Counted from the stretch's first letter, positions 1 to 8,275 are shown. The stretch is DNA of 44,684 nt from Solirubrobacterales bacterium (GCA_025964155.1 JAOPZJ010000083.1:1-44684); one strand, 5' to 3'. Program-made: numbers and translations. Notes: a model not told the origin generated them from the letters alone.

Positions 1-544
1 AGACCCGTCCGTCCAGCAGCGCCAGCCCGGCGGCGCTGGCCCCGAGCGGGCCGGTCACGCCGACGCGGTCGCCGGGCCGGGCCGCGTCGCGCGTCAGCAG
101 GGCGCGCTCGTCGTCGGTCCAGCCTACGACGGTCACGCAGAGCAGCAGGGCGGGGGCACGGGTGACGTCGCCGCCGGCGATCACGACGCCGCCCACCTGG
201 GCGCAGAGCGCCTCCATGCCGCGCACGAGCTCCAGACCGTCCGCCTCCGTGAACGACGGGGGCGCGCCGAACACGACGTACGCCTCGCCCGCCTGCGCCC
301 CCATCGCGGCGATGTCGCTGAGCGCACCGGCCAGCGCGCGATGACCGATGTCGGCCATCGTCACGCCCGGCAGCTCGGAGCGGAAGTGCACGCCGTCGAC
401 CATCGCGTCGACGGATGTCACGGCGAACGGGCGCGAGCGGACGACGGCGGCGTCGTCCCCGACCCACCGGATCACGCGCGGGTTACGGGCGCGGCCGCCG
501 ACCAGCAGTGCTTCGATGGCGGCGATCAGGGAGCGTTCGCCCAC
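1..544 (-). CDS. thiL: thiamine-monophosphate kinase ThiL (partial, C-terminus off window)
   Basis: Phosphorylates thiamine monophosphate to thiamine pyrophosphate with ATP, the last step of cofactor synthesis in the cytosol. The visible N-terminal 181 residues begin [13 protein letters not shown] and then show the family landmarks in order: VGDDAAVV (Mg-ATP site), [10 protein letters not shown], and [10 protein letters not shown]. The segment [20 protein letters not shown] near the window edge starts the second domain. The GTG at 544 is chosen because GER-LIA matches the usual start of the family; no clear ribosome site is seen, and the reading frame stays open upstream into infA. It begins 26 bases after the infA stop on the same strand, so it is probably co-transcribed. 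The rest of the gene lies beyond base 1. Confidence 0.88.
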   Translation of the reverse strand, partial: MGERSLIAAIEALLVGGRARNPRVIRWVGDDAAVVRSRPFAVTSVDAMVDGVHFRSELPGVTMADIGHRALAGALSDIAAMGAQAGEAYVVFGAPPSFTEADGLELVRGMEALCAQVGGVVIAGGDVTRAPALLLCVTVVGWTDDERALLTRDAARPGDRVGVTGPLGASAAGLALLDGRV

Positions 545-570
545 GGGGACCGGATCCCCGTCCTGCGGAC

Positions 571-789
571 CTAGCGGTGGCGGTAGACGATCCGAGCGCG
601 GCTCAGGTCGTACGGCGAGACCTCGACGCGCACGCGATCACCCGGCAGGATGCGGATGCGGAAGCGCCGCATCTTTCCTGCCACGTGGCCGAGCACCTCG
701 TGGTCGTTGTCGAGCTTGACTTTGAACATCGCGTTCGGCAGTGCCTCGACGACTTCGCCCTCGAACTCGACCTTGTCTTCCTTGGCCAT
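571..789 (-). CDS. infA: translation initiation factor IF-1
   Basis: Small S1/OB-fold protein that occupies the 30S A site during initiation. The 72-residue product has the full family length and reads [20 protein letters not shown], followed by [20 protein letters not shown] and [21 protein letters not shown], which are near-invariant in IF-1. It sits alone ahead of thiL rather than inside a visible ribosomal-protein cluster. A TACCCT hexamer lies 8 bases before the ATG, so the message is probably leaderless or nearly so. The AGGA within that gap could instead serve as a very close ribosome site. Confidence 0.97.
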   Translation of the reverse strand: MAKEDKVEFEGEVVEALPNAMFKVKLDNDHEVLGHVAGKMRRFRIRILPGDRVRVEVSPYDLSRARIVYRHR

Positions 790-797
790 TGGGTCCT

Positions 798-803
798 AGG
801 GTA
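798..803 (-). promoter_or_regulatory. candidate -10 hexamer of infA
   Basis: Minus-strand TACCCT lies 8 bases before the infA ATG. The position predicts transcription starting at or next to the start codon. No good -35 is seen at 16-18 bases. It follows the TANNNT pattern repeated at many gene starts in this window. Confidence 0.4.
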
Positions 804-844
804 GCGGGTGGCCTGCGCTCAAGCGCTGCGCCCGCGCACCGGCG

Positions 845-889
845 GGCCGCCTGAGCGGCCGCCCGAGGGGCAAGGCACCGGTTCCTTGC
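845..889 (-). terminator. two tandem hairpins after the PBP gene
   Basis: Just after the PBP stop codon there is an inverted repeat GCAAGG (870-875)/CCTTGC (884-889) with an 8-base loop, and then GGCCGC (845-850)/GCGGCC (855-860) with loop CTGA. There is no T-tract, as is common for terminators in high-GC actinobacteria. It separates the PBP gene from infA. Confidence 0.45.
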
Positions 890-902
890 AGGTCAGGCGC
901 GG

Positions 903-3089
903 TCAGCCGGTCGGCGCGGCGCCACCGGTTCCGGGGTTGGCCGGAGGGGTCGTGGCTGGGGTTGTCGGTGTCGTCTGCGGCGGGGACGAGTACTGACCCG
1001 GCGGGTACTGCTGGCCGCCGCCCCCAGCCGGGTTGCCCTGTCCGGTGCCCGGCGTGGTCGGCGTGGTCGGGGTGGTGGGACTCGTCAGGGTGTTGTCGGG
1101 CACGGTGGAGCGTGCCTGGCTGGCGTACTTGCCGAAGAACGGCTGCGCGACGAAGGGCTCCTTGGGCTGTGGCCAGTCCCTGCACGTCTGGCGGTCCACT
1201 GCGCTGGCCATGAAGTCGTGCCAGATCGACGCGGGGGCCTTGCCGCCGAACATCGTGCCCCAGTTCGGCACGCTGGTCATCGGGATGTTGGTCTTCGGGT
1301 AGCCGACCCAGACCGCGGTGTTCAGGTTCGACGTCATGCCGTTGAACCACGCGTCCTTGAAGCCCGATGTCGTGCCGGTCTTGCCCGCCGCGGGGCAGAA
1401 GCCCAGGCCGGCGGCGGTCCCGGTGCCGCTCTGGACGTTGCCCTTCATCGCCTGGATCGCCTCGTAGGTCTCGCCGTCGGTGAAGATCTTCACCTTGTTC
1501 GGGCGCCCGAGCGAGGTGTCGACCGTCCTGTCGGCCTTGACGACCTTCGTGATGGCGACCGGCTTGATGCGGTAGCCGCCGTCGTTGACGGAGACGAACG
1601 CGCGGGTCATCTCCAGCGGCGTGCAGCAGCGCGCCAGGCCGCCCAGCGCCTCGGCGGGGAGGGAGTCCATGCGGCTCGTGATCCCCATCGCACGCGCGGT
1701 CTTGGTCACCTCCGCCGGTCCGAGGTCCAGGTCGAGCTGCTGGAACACCGTGTTGTCGGAGGTCACGACTGCCTGGAACAGCGACTTGGCCTTGCCGGAC
1801 TCCGCGCCGTCGGAGTTCGAGACATCGATGTTCGTGCCCGTGCCCGGGTCGAAGAACTTCAGCTTGTGGGAGGTGTAGGACGTCTTGTTGATGTCGACGC
1901 CGCGCTTGATCGCCGTCATGAGCACGATGATCTTGAACGTCGAGCCCGGCTGGCGCTTGGCCTGCGTGGCGAGGTTGAAGTTCGACGTCCCGTAGTCGCC
2001 CGAAGACGCCATCGCCCGGATCTGGCCGGTGTTCGGGCTGATCGACACCAGGGCGGACGAGGGCGACCCAGGTGCGGCGAGGTTCTTCGCGATCGCGGCA
2101 CGTGCCTTCTTCTGCATGTCGAAGTCGAGCGTCGTATAGACCTTCAGGCCGCCCTGGCGCACCGTCTTCTGGCCGTACTTCTTGATCAACTCCCGCTTGA
2201 CGTAGTCGAAGAAGTACTGCTCGCGGCGCTGGCGGTAGTAGCTGGACTTGTGCAGTTGGATCGGCGTGGAGACCGCGTCGGAGTACTGGGTGGCGTCGAT
2301 GTAACCGAGGTCCAGCATCTTCTTCAGGACCTCGTCGCGGCGGCGGAGGGCGGCCGCGCGGTCGAGGTAGGGGTTGTACTGCGAGGGCGCCTGCGGCAGG
2401 CCGGCGAGCATGGCCGCCTCGGGCAACGTCAGCTCGCTGGCGCGCTTGTTGAAGAAGACGCGGGCGGCGGCCTGGACGCCGTAGGCGTTCTGGCCGCCGA
2501 CGGTGCCGTATGGCACGGAGTTCAGGTACTTCGTGAGGATCCACGTCTTGCCGGGGCGCCCGGGATGCAGGTTCTCGAGCTCCTCGGCGAGCTTCGCCTC
2601 GCGGATCTTGCGCTTGTAGTCCCGCTTGGCATCCCGCGAGTAGAGGTTCTTGATGAGCTGCATGGTCAGCGTCGAGCCGCCCTGCACCTTCGCGCCCTTG
2701 TTCTGGAAGTTCTTGATCGCCGCGCGGACGACGCCCTCGAAGTCCACGCCCTTGTGCTGGTAGAAGCGCTGGTCCTCGATCGCGACCGTCGCGTCCTTCA
2801 TGACCTGCGGGATCGATGTCGACGGGATCGGGGTCCGCAGGACGTCCGACTGGATGACGCCCAGGCGCGTGCCGTCCTTGGCGTAGATGACAGAGTTCTC
2901 GCCCTGGTCCAGCGGCTTGAGGTCGGCGATGTTCGGCGCCGAGTTGGCGATGCTCACGACGTAGCCCACGAACGACAGCCCGACGATCGCGACCGTCGCG
3001 GTCAGGACACCGAGGCTCAGGAGGATGAAGAAGCCGGGACCGCTCTTGCTGCGGTTACGGCGGCGTTGTCTCTCGCGGCGGGAAGACAT
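903..3089 (-). CDS. class A penicillin-binding protein (glycosyltransferase/transpeptidase)
   Basis: Bifunctional peptidoglycan synthase: polymerises lipid II glycan strands and cross-links stem peptides outside the membrane. With the ATG at 3089 the product is 728 residues. It has a basic cytosolic tail (RRERQRRRNR), one membrane span at about residues 20-46, a GT51 domain with EDQRFYQHKGVD (catalytic Glu about 105) and GGSTLTMQL, and then a transpeptidase domain with STFK (Ser about 383), SDN (about 444) and KTGTT (about 570). The tail is rich in Pro, Thr and Gly and is probably disordered. A GTG at 3170 would add 27 residues. A TACCAT hexamer only 2 bases before that GTG would place transcription start downstream of it, which favours 3089. 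Confidence 0.95.
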   Translation of the reverse strand: MSSRRERQRRRNRSKSGPGFFILLSLGVLTATVAIVGLSFVGYVVSIANSAPNIADLKPLDQGENSVIYAKDGTRLGVIQSDVLRTPIPSTSIPQVMKDATVAIEDQRFYQHKGVDFEGVVRAAIKNFQNKGAKVQGGSTLTMQLIKNLYSRDAKRDYKRKIREAKLAEELENLHPGRPGKTWILTKYLNSVPYGTVGGQNAYGVQAAARVFFNKRASELTLPEAAMLAGLPQAPSQYNPYLDRAAALRRRDEVLKKMLDLGYIDATQYSDAVSTPIQLHKSSYYRQRREQYFFDYVKRELIKKYGQKTVRQGGLKVYTTLDFDMQKKARAAIAKNLAAPGSPSSALVSISPNTGQIRAMASSGDYGTSNFNLATQAKRQPGSTFKIIVLMTAIKRGVDINKTSYTSHKLKFFDPGTGTNIDVSNSDGAESGKAKSLFQAVVTSDNTVFQQLDLDLGPAEVTKTARAMGITSRMDSLPAEALGGLARCCTPLEMTRAFVSVNDGGYRIKPVAITKVVKADRTVDTSLGRPNKVKIFTDGETYEAIQAMKGNVQSGTGTAAGLGFCPAAGKTGTTSGFKDAWFNGMTSNLNTAVWVGYPKTNIPMTSVPNWGTMFGGKAPASIWHDFMASAVDRQTCRDWPQPKEPFVAQPFFGKYASQARSTVPDNTLTSPTTPTTPTTPGTGQGNPAGGGGQQYPPGQYSSPPQTTPTTPATTPPANPGTGGAAPTG

Positions 3090-3172
3090 GGGGGAAAGGC
3101 GCCTCTCGTCGGGTGCGCGCAACTCGTGGGATGGCGACCCATCGACAGGCAGCGGCGTGCAGCGGACCACTG

Positions 3173-3178
3173 ATGGTA
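3173..3178 (-). promoter_or_regulatory. candidate -10 hexamer of the PBP gene
   Basis: Minus-strand TACCAT. Transcription would begin about 7 bases downstream, near 3166, leaving a leader of about 75 bases before the ATG at 3089. The -35 region is not convincing. Confidence 0.3.
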
Positions 3179-3224
3179 ACCGGGCAACTGCGAACAGGCA
3201 CCAGTTCGACGGCGCGGGCCGGAT

Positions 3225-4016
3225 TCATGCACGCAGAGCGCGCAGGGCATCCTCGCGCAACTGGGACTCGCGGCCCAGGCGGTCGCCGGGGGTCGCCGGG
3301 TGGTCGATGAGCAGCAGGCGGGTGCCCTCGGCGCCCGTTTCGGCCACCCGCACCCGCACGCCGTCCAGGGCGTTGCTGGAGCGGAGCCGGTCGACCGCGT
3401 CGATCGCGTCGACGCCCGCCCCGAGCCACAGCGACGCCTCCACGCCGACGAGCGAGTCGACGATCGAGTCGTTGCGCAGGACGCCGCCGGCGAGCCGCTC
3501 GTTCGGCACGATGACCCGCGAATTCGTGCTCGTCCGTAACCAGGTGGACGTGAGGCGGATGTCCTCGACGGTGCCCGTCTCGCCCTCGAACGTGACGAGG
3601 TCGCCGATCCGCAGCGGCTGGGTGACGGCGAGGAAGATGCCGGCGATCGCGTTCGCGAGCGACTGGCGCGAGGCGAATCCGACGATGGCCGCCGCGATCG
3701 CCCCAGACGCGAGGACGGCCTGGCCGATCTTGTCCAGCGCGGTGAACTGCGAGAGCGCGATCGCCAGGGCGACGATGACGATCGTGGCATCGACGGCGCG
3801 ACGCAGGAAGCGCAGGCGCGTGTTGGTCGACTGGCTCAGCTCTCCGCCCGACATGACCGTCGCCAGCCGCATGCCGCGACGGGTGATCCACCGGTTCACG
3901 AGCACGACGGCGGCGACTGCGAGCAGGAGGATCCCGACGACGGCGAGCGCGTCCCCGTACGTGTCAAGGAAGGACTGCCCCTGCGACTGCGACTGCGCGA
4001 GGATGGTGGACCCCAT
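3225..4016 (-). CDS. small-conductance mechanosensitive ion channel (MscS family)
   Basis: Membrane-tension-gated channel that releases solutes on osmotic downshock. The 263-residue product is near the size of the minimal MscS. A short Gln/Ser-rich N-terminus precedes two membrane segments at about residues 18-37 and 72-92. The pore-lining helix is rich in Ala and Gly (VLASGAIAAAIVGFASRQSL). The MscS beta domain follows with NAIAGIFLAVTQPLRIGDLV and the conserved GTVEDIRLTSTWLRT. The C-terminal alpha/beta domain is present. The ATG at 4016 is used because the hydrophobic N-terminus starts there; a longer open frame upstream has no family similarity. It is divergent from the HAD gene, with only 28 bases between start codons. 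Confidence 0.9.
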   Translation of the reverse strand: MGSTILAQSQSQGQSFLDTYGDALAVVGILLLAVAAVVLVNRWITRRGMRLATVMSGGELSQSTNTRLRFLRRAVDATIVIVALAIALSQFTALDKIGQAVLASGAIAAAIVGFASRQSLANAIAGIFLAVTQPLRIGDLVTFEGETGTVEDIRLTSTWLRTSTNSRVIVPNERLAGGVLRNDSIVDSLVGVEASLWLGAGVDAIDAVDRLRSSNALDGVRVRVAETGAEGTRLLLIDHPATPGDRLGRESQLREDALRALRA

Positions 4017-4024
4017 GGCCCCGG

Positions 4025-4034
4025 ACGGTAACCG
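4025..4034. promoter_or_regulatory. overlapping divergent -10 hexamers of mscS and HAD genes
   Basis: ACGGTA (4025-4030) reads TACCGT on the minus strand, 8 bases before the mscS ATG. TAACCG (4029-4034) lies 10 bases before the HAD ATG on the plus strand. The two share the central TA, and the sequence CGGTAACCG is nearly symmetric, as expected for one element firing both ways. The plus-strand hexamer is the weaker match. Confidence 0.35.
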
Positions 4035-4044
4035 AGCGGACACG

Positions 4045-4779
4045 ATGAACCTGGCCCCACCCACGCCGGCGGCCCGCGCCGTGCTCCTGGACGCGCTGGG
4101 CACCCTCATCGGCCTGGAACAGCCGGCGCCGCACCTCAGGGCGGAGCTGGCGGCGCGCGGGATCCATGTCACCGCGGCCCGGGCGGCCGCCGCCATGCGG
4201 GCGGAGATGGCCCATTACCGGGCCGAGCATCACCGCGGCGGCACGCCCGAGGGCCTGGTCGCTCTGCGGCGCGAGTGCGCCGGGCTCATGGCGGCGGCGC
4301 TCGGCCCGCCCGCCGCACGCCTGGACGCCGCGCAGCTGCAGGAGGTGCTGCTGGCGTCGCTGCACTTCTTCGCCTACCCGGAGGTCCCCGGGGTCCTGCG
4401 GCACCTGCGGGCCGCCGGTCGGCGGTTGGTGATCTGCAGCAACTGGGACCTGTCGCTGTACGAGGTGCTCGCCGCGACCGGGCTCGACGTCCTCGTCGAC
4501 GGGGTCGTGGTCTCGGCGGTGGAGGGGATCGCCAAGCCCGATCCGGGGCTGCTGCATCGCGCGCTGCGTCTGGCCGGGGTGCCGGCTGCCGAAGCCGTCC
4601 ACGTCGGCGACAGCGTCGCGGCCGACGTCCGCGGGGCGCACGCGGCGGGCGTGCGCCCGGTGCTCGTCCGGCGGTCTGCGAACGAGGTCGGCTCGGCCGA
4701 CGAGGACGGTCGCGCGCCCGCGCACGTGCCGGTGATCGCCGACCTGGAAGGCCTCCTGCGTCTCGTCGTGGATGGTTGA
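4045..4779 (+). CDS. HAD-superfamily hydrolase
   Basis: Predicted phosphatase of the haloacid dehalogenase superfamily; 244 residues, cytosolic. Motif I is changed: the usual nucleophile stretch DxDGTL reads LLDALGTLIGL, so the first Asp is present (about residue 16) but the general acid/base Asp at +2 is Leu. Motif II is ICSNWD, motif III Lys is in GIAKPDPGLL, and motif IV is HVGDSVAADVRGA. The sequence between motifs I and II is a helical cap. The GDS(V)xxD form and the SNWD motif resemble the HAD-IA subfamily (HDHD3-like). Substrate cannot be told. It starts at the ATG at 4045, divergent from mscS. Confidence 0.85.
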   Translation: MNLAPPTPAARAVLLDALGTLIGLEQPAPHLRAELAARGIHVTAARAAAAMRAEMAHYRAEHHRGGTPEGLVALRRECAGLMAAALGPPAARLDAAQLQEVLLASLHFFAYPEVPGVLRHLRAAGRRLVICSNWDLSLYEVLAATGLDVLVDGVVVSAVEGIAKPDPGLLHRALRLAGVPAAEAVHVGDSVAADVRGAHAAGVRPVLVRRSANEVGSADEDGRAPAHVPVIADLEGLLRLVVDG

Positions 4780-4816
4780 CGCGAGCTCCCCGACGTCCTG
4801 TCCCGCATCAACCATC

Positions 4817-4822
4817 TACCCT
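4817..4822 (+). promoter_or_regulatory. candidate -10 hexamer of the CPBP gene
   Basis: TACCCT ends 11 bases before the ATG at 4834, predicting a leader of only a few bases. No strong -35 is visible. Confidence 0.35.
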
Positions 4823-4833
4823 CGACCGGGCCG

Positions 4834-5724
4834 ATGACGACCCAGCCGCCCCTGCGCCCGGCCCCGGCCTGGCCGCCGCCACCGGACCCGCCCGAACTGC
4901 CCGACGGCGTCACCGCCGGCACCGGCCGGCCCTCCTGGTCGCCGCTTCACGCGATTCTGGCGATCATCGCCGGCCTCGGCGCCGCCATCGGCGGCGGCCT
5001 CGTCATCGCCATCGTCGGCGTCATCTTCGGGGCCGATCTTCAGAACCCGCCGCCCTCGATCGCGATCACCTCGACGGTCGTACAGGACTTCTGCTTCATC
5101 GGCGCGGTCCTCATCTTCGCCCGGATGCGGGGTCCGGTGAGGCCGTGGATGCTCGGGCTGCGCGAGACCCGGGTCTGGCCGGCGATCGGGTGGACCGTGC
5201 TCGCCTTCTTCGCGCTCATCGCGTTCAGTGCCGCTTACAACGCCCTCATCGGCCAGAAGCAGTCGGAGAACCTGCCCGAGTCGCTCGGTGTCGACAAGAG
5301 CAACGTCGCCCTTGCCGCCACCGCCGTGCTCGTCACCGTCATCGCGCCGATCGCCGAGGAGGTGCTCTTCCGCGGCTTCGTGTTCCCCGCGCTGCGCAAC
5401 TGGAAGGGGACGGTCCCCGCGGTCGTGCTCACCGGCCTGCTCTTCGGCCTGCTGCACGTGCTGTCGGCGCCGGCCTACGCCCTCGTGCCGCTGGCGCTCT
5501 TCGGCTCGCTCCTGTGCCTGGTCTACCTGAAGACGACGTCGCTGTACCCGTGCATCGCGCTGCATTCGATCAACAACTGCATCGCCTTCGGGACCTCCCC
5601 GGAGGTCGGCTGGAGCGGGCAGATCGTGGCGCTCGCAGCCGGCTCCCTGGCCCTCGTCGCGCTTGGCGCGTTCGTCCTGCGCCGTGTCTACGGACCGGCG
5701 CCGGCGGGTGTCTCCCCCGTCTGA
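4834..5724 (+). CDS. CPBP-family intramembrane metalloprotease
   Basis: Integral membrane protein of the CAAX protease/bacteriocin-processing (Abi) family, 296 residues. A proline-rich cytosolic N-terminus of about 35 residues is followed by about eight hydrophobic segments. The metal-binding and catalytic motifs are EEVLFRG (Glu175-Glu176, Arg180), FGLLHV (His about 208) and HSINNC (His about 245), all in the expected order. Bacterial members are inferred to cleave within or near the membrane; their natural substrates are mostly unknown. It follows the HAD gene by 54 bases and probably has its own promoter. Confidence 0.92.
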   Translation: MTTQPPLRPAPAWPPPPDPPELPDGVTAGTGRPSWSPLHAILAIIAGLGAAIGGGLVIAIVGVIFGADLQNPPPSIAITSTVVQDFCFIGAVLIFARMRGPVRPWMLGLRETRVWPAIGWTVLAFFALIAFSAAYNALIGQKQSENLPESLGVDKSNVALAATAVLVTVIAPIAEEVLFRGFVFPALRNWKGTVPAVVLTGLLFGLLHVLSAPAYALVPLALFGSLLCLVYLKTTSLYPCIALHSINNCIAFGTSPEVGWSGQIVALAAGSLALVALGAFVLRRVYGPAPAGVSPV

Positions 5725-5773
5725 GGACACGCCCCGGCAGGCGATCGACCGGGTGCTGGCGCAGGGCGGTGGC

Positions 5774-5881
5774 GCACCTTCATCGCGCCTGGGCCGAGGA
5801 CGTGCGACGGCCGGCACCGATAGGAGCTGCTCCGGGGGCGGCTTTGCACGTTCATCGTGCCTGGGCCGAGGAACGCGCGAC
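5774..5881 (+). repeat. two-copy imperfect direct repeat
   Basis: Copies at about 5774-5808 and 5846-5881, 72 bases apart, share GCAC-TTCATCG-GCCTGGGCCGAGGA and then CG-GCGACG with a few substitutions and one inserted base. Each copy can form a short hairpin around the TTCAT core (GGCGC/GCGCC in copy 1, GCACG/CGTGC in copy 2). Confidence 0.6.
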
Positions 5882-6009
5882 GCCACAGCGAGACCGGCGA
5901 CGTCCATCGGCCGTTGCCGCGACGCCGGAGACCGGCCGTCCCGCCACAACCGGCCCGCGCCGCCGCGCGGGGGCCCCGCCGCCGGCGTGGCGGAACGCGC
6001 TGTCGCAGT

Positions 6010-6015
6010 TACCAT
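6010..6015 (+). promoter_or_regulatory. candidate -10 hexamer of the L,D-transpeptidase gene
   Basis: TACCAT ends 9 bases before the ATG at 6025. It predicts a very short or absent leader. Confidence 0.35.
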
Positions 6016-6024
6016 GCGCGGAAC

Positions 6025-7026
6025 ATGACCGCACGCGTGCTTCCCCTTGCCCTGGCCGTCGCGCTCTTGGTGCCGGCCACGACGCTCGCCCAGACCCCCG
6101 CGCCGGCCCCGACGAGCCCCTCGGCCACGGTGGCGGCACCCGCACCGGTCAAGGGCACCATCGACGTCGTCGCCGAGCGGGTCGGGCCGGCCGCCACGGT
6201 GCTCGTCGGCTCCCGTGTGCGCGTTCGCGGCGTCGTGCGCCCGTACGTCGCCGGCCAAACGGTCACCGTGCGCGTCGTCCAGTCCGGCCGCAAGGTGCTC
6301 GTGAAGCAGAAGCAGGTGCTCAAGAGCGCCTCGGGCAAGTCGGGGACCTTCCTCGTCGGGTACGCACCCAAGGACGCCGGTGCGCTGCAGATCAAGGCGT
6401 CGCACCTGACGACGCCGCAGATGTCCTCAGCGGTCTCGCGCGCGGTTACGGTCGCCGTCCTGCCGCGGGCGGTGCCGCAAGGCTCCTCCGGGCGCAAGGT
6501 GCGCATGCTCCAGGAGCGCCTGAAGGCGCTGGGCTACGTCACCGGCGAGCCCGGGTCCTACGACGGTCGCACGACCCGCGCCGTCCTCGCCTTCCGCAAG
6601 CAGACCGGCATGGCCCGGATCGCCAGTGCCGACAAGCCCTTCTTTCTCGCACTGGCGCGCGGCGCTGGGGCGTTCAAGGTCCGCTTTCCGGCCCACGGCC
6701 GCCACATCGAGGGCGACCTGACGCACCAGACCCTGGCGCTCATCGGCGCGGCCGGCAAGGTGGAGCGGATCTACCCGCTCTCGTCCGGCAAGCCGTCCAC
6801 GCCGACGGTCCTCGGCACGTTCAAGATCTATCGCAAGGACTACGGGACAAACGCCAAGGGCATGGTCGACGCGAGCTACTTCCACAACGGCTACGCGATC
6901 CATGGCTACGCCGAGGTGCCGACCTTCCCGGCCAGCCACGGCTGCCTGCGGGTGCCGGTGCCCGACGCGCGCTCGATCTCCGACTGGGGTCGCCACGGCA
7001 CGATCGTGGACGTGTATTACCGCTGA
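6025..7026 (+). CDS. secreted L,D-transpeptidase with peptidoglycan-binding domain
   Basis: Forms 3-3 cross-links in peptidoglycan, or attaches proteins to it, using a catalytic cysteine. The 333-residue product starts with a signal peptide (TARVLPLALAVALLVPATTL, cleavage after Ala near residue 24). An Ala/Pro-rich linker and an Ig-like segment (residues about 45-145) follow. Next is a PG_binding_1 domain (VRMLQERLKALGYVTGEPGS, then YDGRTTRAVLAFRKQTGM), and last a YkuD domain with YAIHGYAE and the active-site SHGCLRVP (Cys307). All catalytic residues are present. An earlier in-frame ATG is rejected because the signal peptide begins at 6025. It complements the class A PBP nearby. Confidence 0.93.
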   Translation: MTARVLPLALAVALLVPATTLAQTPAPAPTSPSATVAAPAPVKGTIDVVAERVGPAATVLVGSRVRVRGVVRPYVAGQTVTVRVVQSGRKVLVKQKQVLKSASGKSGTFLVGYAPKDAGALQIKASHLTTPQMSSAVSRAVTVAVLPRAVPQGSSGRKVRMLQERLKALGYVTGEPGSYDGRTTRAVLAFRKQTGMARIASADKPFFLALARGAGAFKVRFPAHGRHIEGDLTHQTLALIGAAGKVERIYPLSSGKPSTPTVLGTFKIYRKDYGTNAKGMVDASYFHNGYAIHGYAEVPTFPASHGCLRVPVPDARSISDWGRHGTIVDVYYR

Positions 7027-7168
7027 GTGGCGCTCCGCATGGCGCTGCCGGCGTCTCGGATTTTGGGTGGATGCTGCTGCGGCTCCACTCCACGCCAGCC
7101 GGGGTCCGCCCGTGGCCGCCACCTCCCCCACGCCGGATGCCCCGAAGCACCGCTCATGCGTGGGGGAG

Positions 7169-7174
7169 TACCCT
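7169..7174 (+). promoter_or_regulatory. candidate -10 hexamer of the acyltransferase gene
   Basis: TACCCT ends 9 bases before the GTG at 7184. It is embedded in GGGGGAGTACCCTC, and the G-rich part is too far from the GTG to be a good ribosome site. Confidence 0.35.
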
Positions 7175-7183
7175 CGGCCCACC

Positions 7184-8272
7184 GTGGGACCCCTGCTGCC
7201 TGATGACGGTCCCGCCGCGCGCCGGTACATCCGCCGCGGGCGCGGCATCCTCGCCGAGACGCTGATGTTCGTCCTCGTCACCGGCTTGTTCCCGGCGCTG
7301 CTCGTGGGTGCGGTGGTGACGGACCTCGCGCAGTGGCTGCGCTCTCGCAAGCCGTGGATCGCGACCCGTCTGCTGCTCTTCGCCTGGTGGTTCCTCGCCG
7401 GTGAGCTGCTGGGCATGACGTCGCTGCTCGTGACCTGGCTGTCCACGGGCGGGCCGCTACGGGCGGACTCCGCGCGCCGGCGCCGCTGGGTCTACCGCAC
7501 GCGCATCCGCTGGGCAGGCGGCCACTTCGGCGGCGTTCGGGTGATCTTCGGGCTGAAGCTCGAGGTCGAGGGACTCGACGAAGCCGGTCCCGGCGGGCCG
7601 GTGCTCGTGTTCATCCGGCATGCGTCGATTATCGACAACGCGATGCCGGATGCGGTGATCGGGCGTGCCCACGGCATCGGCCTGCGCTTCGTCCTCAAGC
7701 GCGAGCTCGAGATGATCCCGACGATCGACATCGGTGGGCGGATGGTGCCGACGAGCTTCGTGCGCCGTGCCTCTCAGGATCCGGACGCCGAACTGGCCAG
7801 GGTGCGCCGGCTGGCGACCGCGCTGGGGCCGGATGAAGGCGTGCTCATCTACCCGGAGGGGACGCGCCACACGGCGTCCAAGCTGGCCCGGGCCCAGGCG
7901 ACGATCGCCGAGCGTCAGCCGCATCTCGCCCCCTTCGCCGACCGGTTGCGGCACGTGTTGCCGCCGCGGCTCGGCGGTCCCTTGGCCCTGCTGGACGAGG
8001 CCGACGGCCGCGCGGATGTGGTCTTCTGCGGGCACGTCGGCCTGGACGGCTTTGAGTACATCAGCGACATCTGGTCCGGCGGGTTGGTCGGCACGACCGT
8101 ACGCGTGAAGTTCTGGCGGCACGCGGCGGCGACCATCCCGTCCGGGGAGGACGAGCGCGTGGCCTGGCTCTACGAGCACTGGCAGATCCTCGACGACTGG
8201 GTGGGCGAGCAGCGCGCGGAATTCGGCTCCAGTGGCCTGCCGCCGAAGGTCGCCGCCGCGCTGGCCGGGTGA
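7184..8272 (+). CDS. PlsC-type 1-acyl-glycerol-3-phosphate acyltransferase family protein
   Basis: Predicted membrane-bound lysophospholipid acyltransferase. With the GTG at 7184 the product is 362 residues. Two strongly hydrophobic segments at about residues 28-50 and 62-88 precede the catalytic domain. The first acyltransferase motif is RHASIID (His146 with Asp five residues on, the HX4D spacing) and the third is YPEGTRHT (Glu225). The protein is longer than typical PlsC, with a membrane-anchored N-terminus and a C-terminal extension (about residues 290-362) ending near DDWVGEQ. Substrate specificity is inferred. An ATG at 7266 is an alternative start but would cut into the first membrane helix. 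Confidence 0.87.
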   Translation: MGPLLPDDGPAARRYIRRGRGILAETLMFVLVTGLFPALLVGAVVTDLAQWLRSRKPWIATRLLLFAWWFLAGELLGMTSLLVTWLSTGGPLRADSARRRRWVYRTRIRWAGGHFGGVRVIFGLKLEVEGLDEAGPGGPVLVFIRHASIIDNAMPDAVIGRAHGIGLRFVLKRELEMIPTIDIGGRMVPTSFVRRASQDPDAELARVRRLATALGPDEGVLIYPEGTRHTASKLARAQATIAERQPHLAPFADRLRHVLPPRLGGPLALLDEADGRADVVFCGHVGLDGFEYISDIWSGGLVGTTVRVKFWRHAAATIPSGEDERVAWLYEHWQILDDWVGEQRAEFGSSGLPPKVAAALAG

Positions 8273-8275
8273 CGC

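Larger units (their letters stand above)
5725..6024. other. 300-base intergenic spacer without a supported gene
   Basis: No credible coding region is seen between the CPBP and L,D-transpeptidase genes. The spacer contains the tandem imperfect repeat listed separately, a GGAGC-T-GCTCC palindrome near 5823, and the promoter hexamer of the next gene near its end. Confidence 0.6.

Noticed and set aside
1218-3173. Long plus-strand open frame of 651 codons opposite the PBP gene
   Set aside because: Its composition (Arg/Val/Asp-rich) is that expected from reading the antisense of a GC-rich gene, while the minus strand encodes a full PBP with all catalytic motifs.
4275-7265. 996-codon plus-strand frame spanning several genes
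   Set aside because: It crosses the HAD, CPBP and LDT genes in another frame and is open only because stop codons are rare at this GC content.
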